In this document: positions 21,136 to 23,636 of the stretch, one piece after another
How positions within the stretch are numbered: the stretch's first letter is position 1
Layout: every line of letters begins with the position of its first letter
Virus record (IMG/VR): IMGVR_UViG_3300021092_000214
Location: 1 to 23,636 of that record
DNA length: 23,636 bases
Direction: 5' to 3' (one strand)
Origin: a virus
The notes under the pieces: generated by a model
The model's database searches: none
The model's input: the letters and a program-made list of their open reading frames with translations, nothing else
What the model was told of the DNA's origin: nothing
Program-made: the position numbers and the translations under genes

Positions 21136-22134
21136 TTAATTAATAGAAAAACCTTTTTTTAATGTTATTTTGTCAATTTTCATATCATTTTCAAAGATTT
21201 TATAACGGAATGCATTACAAGAACTATGAGGTGGAATAATAACAGGAGTATAATATCCAGTGAATGCAGTATAACAATGTTTAAAGTCTAATACAGAATC
21301 TCCACACTTTAACATTGGACGAATCACAAGTAAATAAGGTTCATCAATCTCTGGTAACTTAAACTGTATGATACGATTTGACTGATAGTGTTCTGGATTA
21401 TTAATATCAAACACATGAGTGCCAATATGTTCAAATTCATGTGTTTGATAGATGTCTTGCAATAGATTGCGAACACCTACAAAAGTGCTATTTTTATCCA
21501 CAAGATGAACATGATGATAATAATGATCTGCTGAGTGAATAACATTATTATAATATTCAGCAAATTTAGGAGATAAACCCAGGTCTAATGTTACTCCTCT
21601 TGAGATACCTGGATTATTCTCAATATTAATCAAATGACTATAATCTTGAATAGTTAAACGTATAATACTAAAATGAATGATATATTCAGATGGTAGTATT
21701 TTAAAGGGTAATGGGACATTAAATGCACTACCCATCATATCATTCCAGATAAAAGATCCTACCAATTCATGAAAGAGAATATCAACATCTTTAACATTAT
21801 ATGAATCAAATTTAGATGCAATGAATTCATTATTAATCACATGAATCTTTTTAGATAAACCCATTTTTTTTGCTACATTTTGAATATGAGCAGCAGACTT
21901 TGGATTTTGTTCAAAACAGGTTACATGCTTTGCTTTATGCTTTAATGCTAGGAATGCTAGAACACCACTACCTGAACCAACATCAATACAACGTTTACCT
22001 TTACATTCTTTTAGAATTTGATCATAATAACTTAATCGCATTGATTCATTAATCAGTGCAATACCATTATATTGAGAGTCTATCTCTTTATTGAGAGACT
22101 GCATTCTTTCACTATAATTCTGATCAAAGTCCAT
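21136..22134 (-). CDS. SAM-dependent methyltransferase, protein-arginine-methyltransferase-like
   Basis: 332 aa. Motif I is CIDVGSGSGVLAFLA (DVGSGSG at 51-57), with the SAM-ribose acidic residue at FEQN (Glu75). VDILFHELVGSFIWND (117-132) is placed like the double-E loop of protein arginine methyltransferases. The first Glu is present (Glu123); the position of the second holds Asp132 by my alignment, which may change product or substrate. The C-terminal 200 residues are strand-rich like the PRMT beta barrel (FNVPLPFKILPSEYIIHFSI). The true substrate is unknown. The ATG overlaps the upstream 90-aa gene by 11 nt, so it is in the beta-ketoacyl synthase operon. Only a weak possible stem follows it. 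Confidence 0.78.
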   Translation of the reverse strand: MDFDQNYSERMQSLNKEIDSQYNGIALINESMRLSYYDQILKECKGKRCIDVGSGSGVLAFLALKHKAKHVTCFEQNPKSAAHIQNVAKKMGLSKKIHVINNEFIASKFDSYNVKDVDILFHELVGSFIWNDMMGSAFNVPLPFKILPSEYIIHFSIIRLTIQDYSHLINIENNPGISRGVTLDLGLSPKFAEYYNNVIHSADHYYHHVHLVDKNSTFVGVRNLLQDIYQTHEFEHIGTHVFDINNPEHYQSNRIIQFKLPEIDEPYLLVIRPMLKCGDSVLDFKHCYTAFTGYYTPVIIPPHSSCNAFRYKIFENDMKIDKITLKKGFSIN

Positions 22135-22396
22135 TAAATGCCACTTGCTGATTCTCAGTTAATTTATAAATCTTTTGACCTTCAAGTTTATAACTCCCTG
22201 GTGGTAGTCCTAATTGACCAGGAAGTTCCTTTGTATCATTTACAGTGATATCAATCACCTGATCATTCAACGGTGTAACTTTACGATATGCTCGATTCGC
22301 AGGATTCAATGCTACCATCATTTGTGCATCACTGAGCAATGCACATTGACATATATCCTCTCCTGTATTCAGATTCACAACCACATAATAACTCAC
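22124..22396 (-). CDS. Hypothetical protein, 90 aa, GTG start
   Basis: Starts with GTG at 22396 (MSYYVVVNLNTGEDICQCAL), overlapping the synthase stop by 4 nt (GTGA), and overlaps the methyltransferase start by 11 nt. The stretch VVVNLNTGEDICQCALLSDA resembles a small beta-strand domain with two Cys; the rest (GQLGLPPGSYKLEGQKIYKL) looks like a beta hairpin. No ACP phosphopantetheine (DSL) motif, so it is not an acyl carrier protein. Function unknown; the tight coupling makes it a likely partner of the synthase and the methyltransferase. Confidence 0.72.
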   Translation of the reverse strand: MSYYVVVNLNTGEDICQCALLSDAQMMVALNPANRAYRKVTPLNDQVIDITVNDTKELPGQLGLPPGSYKLEGQKIYKLTENQQVAFNGL

Positions 22397-23571
22397 AGTT
22401 TTACCTCAATCACTTGTGATGCACACTTACCACCAAAACCAAAACTGTTATTTACTGTACGCAGAACTTTTGATGTCTTGAAGCTACGTGGAGTCCTTAT
22501 AAGTTGCCTTGATACATCATACTCTGCATTCTTCAGATTATAACAATATGGCATCACACCATTCTTCATACTCAGAATACCGTAAATACATTCCAATACA
22601 GATGCAGCAGCAAGTGTATGACCAATCTTTGATTTAGGTGCATAGATTGGAATATCAGGCAAATACTCACGCAATACATCATATTCTACTTCATCACCAA
22701 TCGGTGTACTTGTAGCATGTGCAGAGATCACATCAATCGTATCAGGTTCAATACCATCCAATGCTTTATCCAGTGCTAATCTTGCACCACGTCCATCAGT
22801 GGCAGGACTTGTTAAATCCATTGCATCACTTGCACAACCAACTGGATATAACTTTGCATGAACAGTTGACTTATAGTGTTGTACTTTATCCTTTGACTGT
22901 AAAATTAAAATACCCGCGCCTTCTCCCATCACAAATCCTTCACGATTCTCATCAAATGGAGAATTATGATTACCCAGTGCGCCAATGCCAGCGAAGTATT
23001 TTAATGCCATCTCAAAGACTCCAGCATCTGCTCCACCTACAATCACATAATCATACTCATCCAGTATCCTCATCGCATAATCAATTGAATACATTCCAGT
23101 CGCACAACTTGCATAGATTGCCAGTGATGCCCCGTGAAACTTATAATGACTCGTAATCTGTCCTACAATCATATCGGGAATACGATTCACAATCTTAAAT
23201 GGATTTACCCTCTTATTCTCTTTGAATCGTTGGAAGTTACCATCAAGAAACTCCACATCATTTGATACACTTGATACAATTACAGCAACATTTGATGAGT
23301 GTGGTAGATTTGCCATCTTCAGTGCCTGTTCAGTTGCATGAAGTGCCATCTGTTGTGCCCGCGTCATGTTAGCGGTTATTTTTGGCGTAAACGCCTCGGG
23401 AAGTAGAATATCATGCAAACATGGAATACCATACTGAATCTTATGATCTCCCATAAAATCTAGCTTTTGAATGGGATTGTATTCATTCATCAAATTCAAA
23501 AAGCAATCACCAGGAGTATTTCCCAGTGCATCAATCATCCCATAACCAACAACATACGCAGGATTCACCAT
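22393..23571 (-). CDS. Beta-ketoacyl-ACP synthase (KAS I/II, FabF-like)
   Basis: 392 aa, near the usual 410. All the family's active-site landmarks are intact: nucleophile Cys156 in YASCATGMYSID, His285 in SAHATSTPIGDEVE, Lys313 and His318 in PKSKIGHTLAAAS, plus PFDENREGFVMGEGAG at 205-220 and the C-terminal glycine loop NNSFGFGGKC at 374-383. The enzyme would condense malonyl-ACP with an acyl primer in fatty acid- or polyketide-type synthesis. Start ATG with a strong GGAGG Shine-Dalgarno about 10 nt upstream. It is complete, so likely active. It lacks detectable AT, KR or ACP partners in this window; a partner might lie to the right or come from the host. Confidence 0.92.
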   Translation of the reverse strand: MVNPAYVVGYGMIDALGNTPGDCFLNLMNEYNPIQKLDFMGDHKIQYGIPCLHDILLPEAFTPKITANMTRAQQMALHATEQALKMANLPHSSNVAVIVSSVSNDVEFLDGNFQRFKENKRVNPFKIVNRIPDMIVGQITSHYKFHGASLAIYASCATGMYSIDYAMRILDEYDYVIVGGADAGVFEMALKYFAGIGALGNHNSPFDENREGFVMGEGAGILILQSKDKVQHYKSTVHAKLYPVGCASDAMDLTSPATDGRGARLALDKALDGIEPDTIDVISAHATSTPIGDEVEYDVLREYLPDIPIYAPKSKIGHTLAAASVLECIYGILSMKNGVMPYCYNLKNAEYDVSRQLIRTPRSFKTSKVLRTVNNSFGFGGKCASQVIEVKL

Positions 23572-23577
23572 ACTGTA

Positions 23578-23636
23578 CTAACCTCCAAATCCCTTGACTG
23601 GTTTCTTCTTCTCTATTCTATCAAGAACTTCCACAT
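23578..23636 (-). CDS. 3' end of an upstream gene in the same operon
   Basis: Only the last 18 codons are visible, ending EVLDRIEKKKPVKGFGG before TAG at 23580-23578. The stop is 6 nt before the synthase ATG, and the Shine-Dalgarno of the synthase lies in these last codons. Too short to name. Confidence 0.6.
   Translation of the reverse strand, partial: VEVLDRIEKKKPVKGFGG

Noticed and set aside
21091-21165. Short plus-strand ORF after the sigma-70 promoter (about 23 codons)
   Set aside because: No ribosome binding site, Lys/Leu/Asn-rich by AT content, and it overlaps the methyltransferase stop.
22719-23156. 145-aa plus-strand frame opposite the beta-ketoacyl synthase
   Set aside because: His/Gln/Pro-rich shadow of a real gene with clear catalytic motifs on the other strand.

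Overview
The window looks like part of a T4-like cyanophage genome (myovirus of marine Synechococcus/Prochlorococcus). The evidence is a baseplate wedge pair (gp25, then gp6) followed by a giant fibre/baseplate gene, perfect T4-type late promoter octamers (TATAAATA/CATAAATA read on the minus strand), and a dense run of tiny tightly packed ORFs of the kind found in cyanophage early or accessory regions. Every gene but one is on the minus strand, so transcription runs mostly from right to left.

Region 1 (1-14121, AT-rich, minus strand) is the late/structural module. In transcription order it holds a 53-aa ORF behind a late promoter, a GT-A-type glycosyltransferase, two tiny conserved-looking ORFs, a strong terminator, a 153-aa and an 83-aa ORF of unknown role, a second late promoter, gp25, gp6, and a protein of at least 3220 residues that runs off the left edge. 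The giant's first ~300 residues resemble the C-terminal part of T4 gp7. It also carries a YHYH domain, a lectin/CBM-like insertion and many GxGY and HGxxxG repeats.

Region 2 (14184-14876) is a lone plus-strand gene of unknown function. It divides the late module from the next region.

Region 3 (15063-20711, visibly more GC-rich) is a hyper-compact minus-strand array of about 20 small genes of 39-205 aa. Recognisable members are a winged-helix regulator candidate, a KTSC-domain protein and a 205-aa protein with a CIDGHAYNVW motif. Many genes have their own hairpin or terminator. Several share duplicated 5' leaders: a perfect 44-bp repeat ends 13 nt before two start codons, and a 14-nt leader lies before two others. 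A dispersed palindromic motif, TCTCGTCGAGATT, occurs here and beyond.

Region 4 (20659-21135) has no gene. It contains four copies of that motif, two related 29-bp dyads, a near-consensus sigma-70 promoter on the plus strand and a 10-bp tandem repeat. It is a candidate replication origin, non-coding RNA locus or regulatory hub.

Region 5 (21136-23636, AT-rich, minus strand) is a translationally coupled operon. It holds the end of an unidentified gene, a complete beta-ketoacyl-ACP synthase with an intact Cys-His-His/Lys active site, a 90-aa unknown protein, and a methyltransferase that looks like the protein-arginine type. This apparent acyl-chain/methylation cassette is the most surprising metabolic content of the window.

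Family assignments come from reading motifs by eye. No database search was possible.
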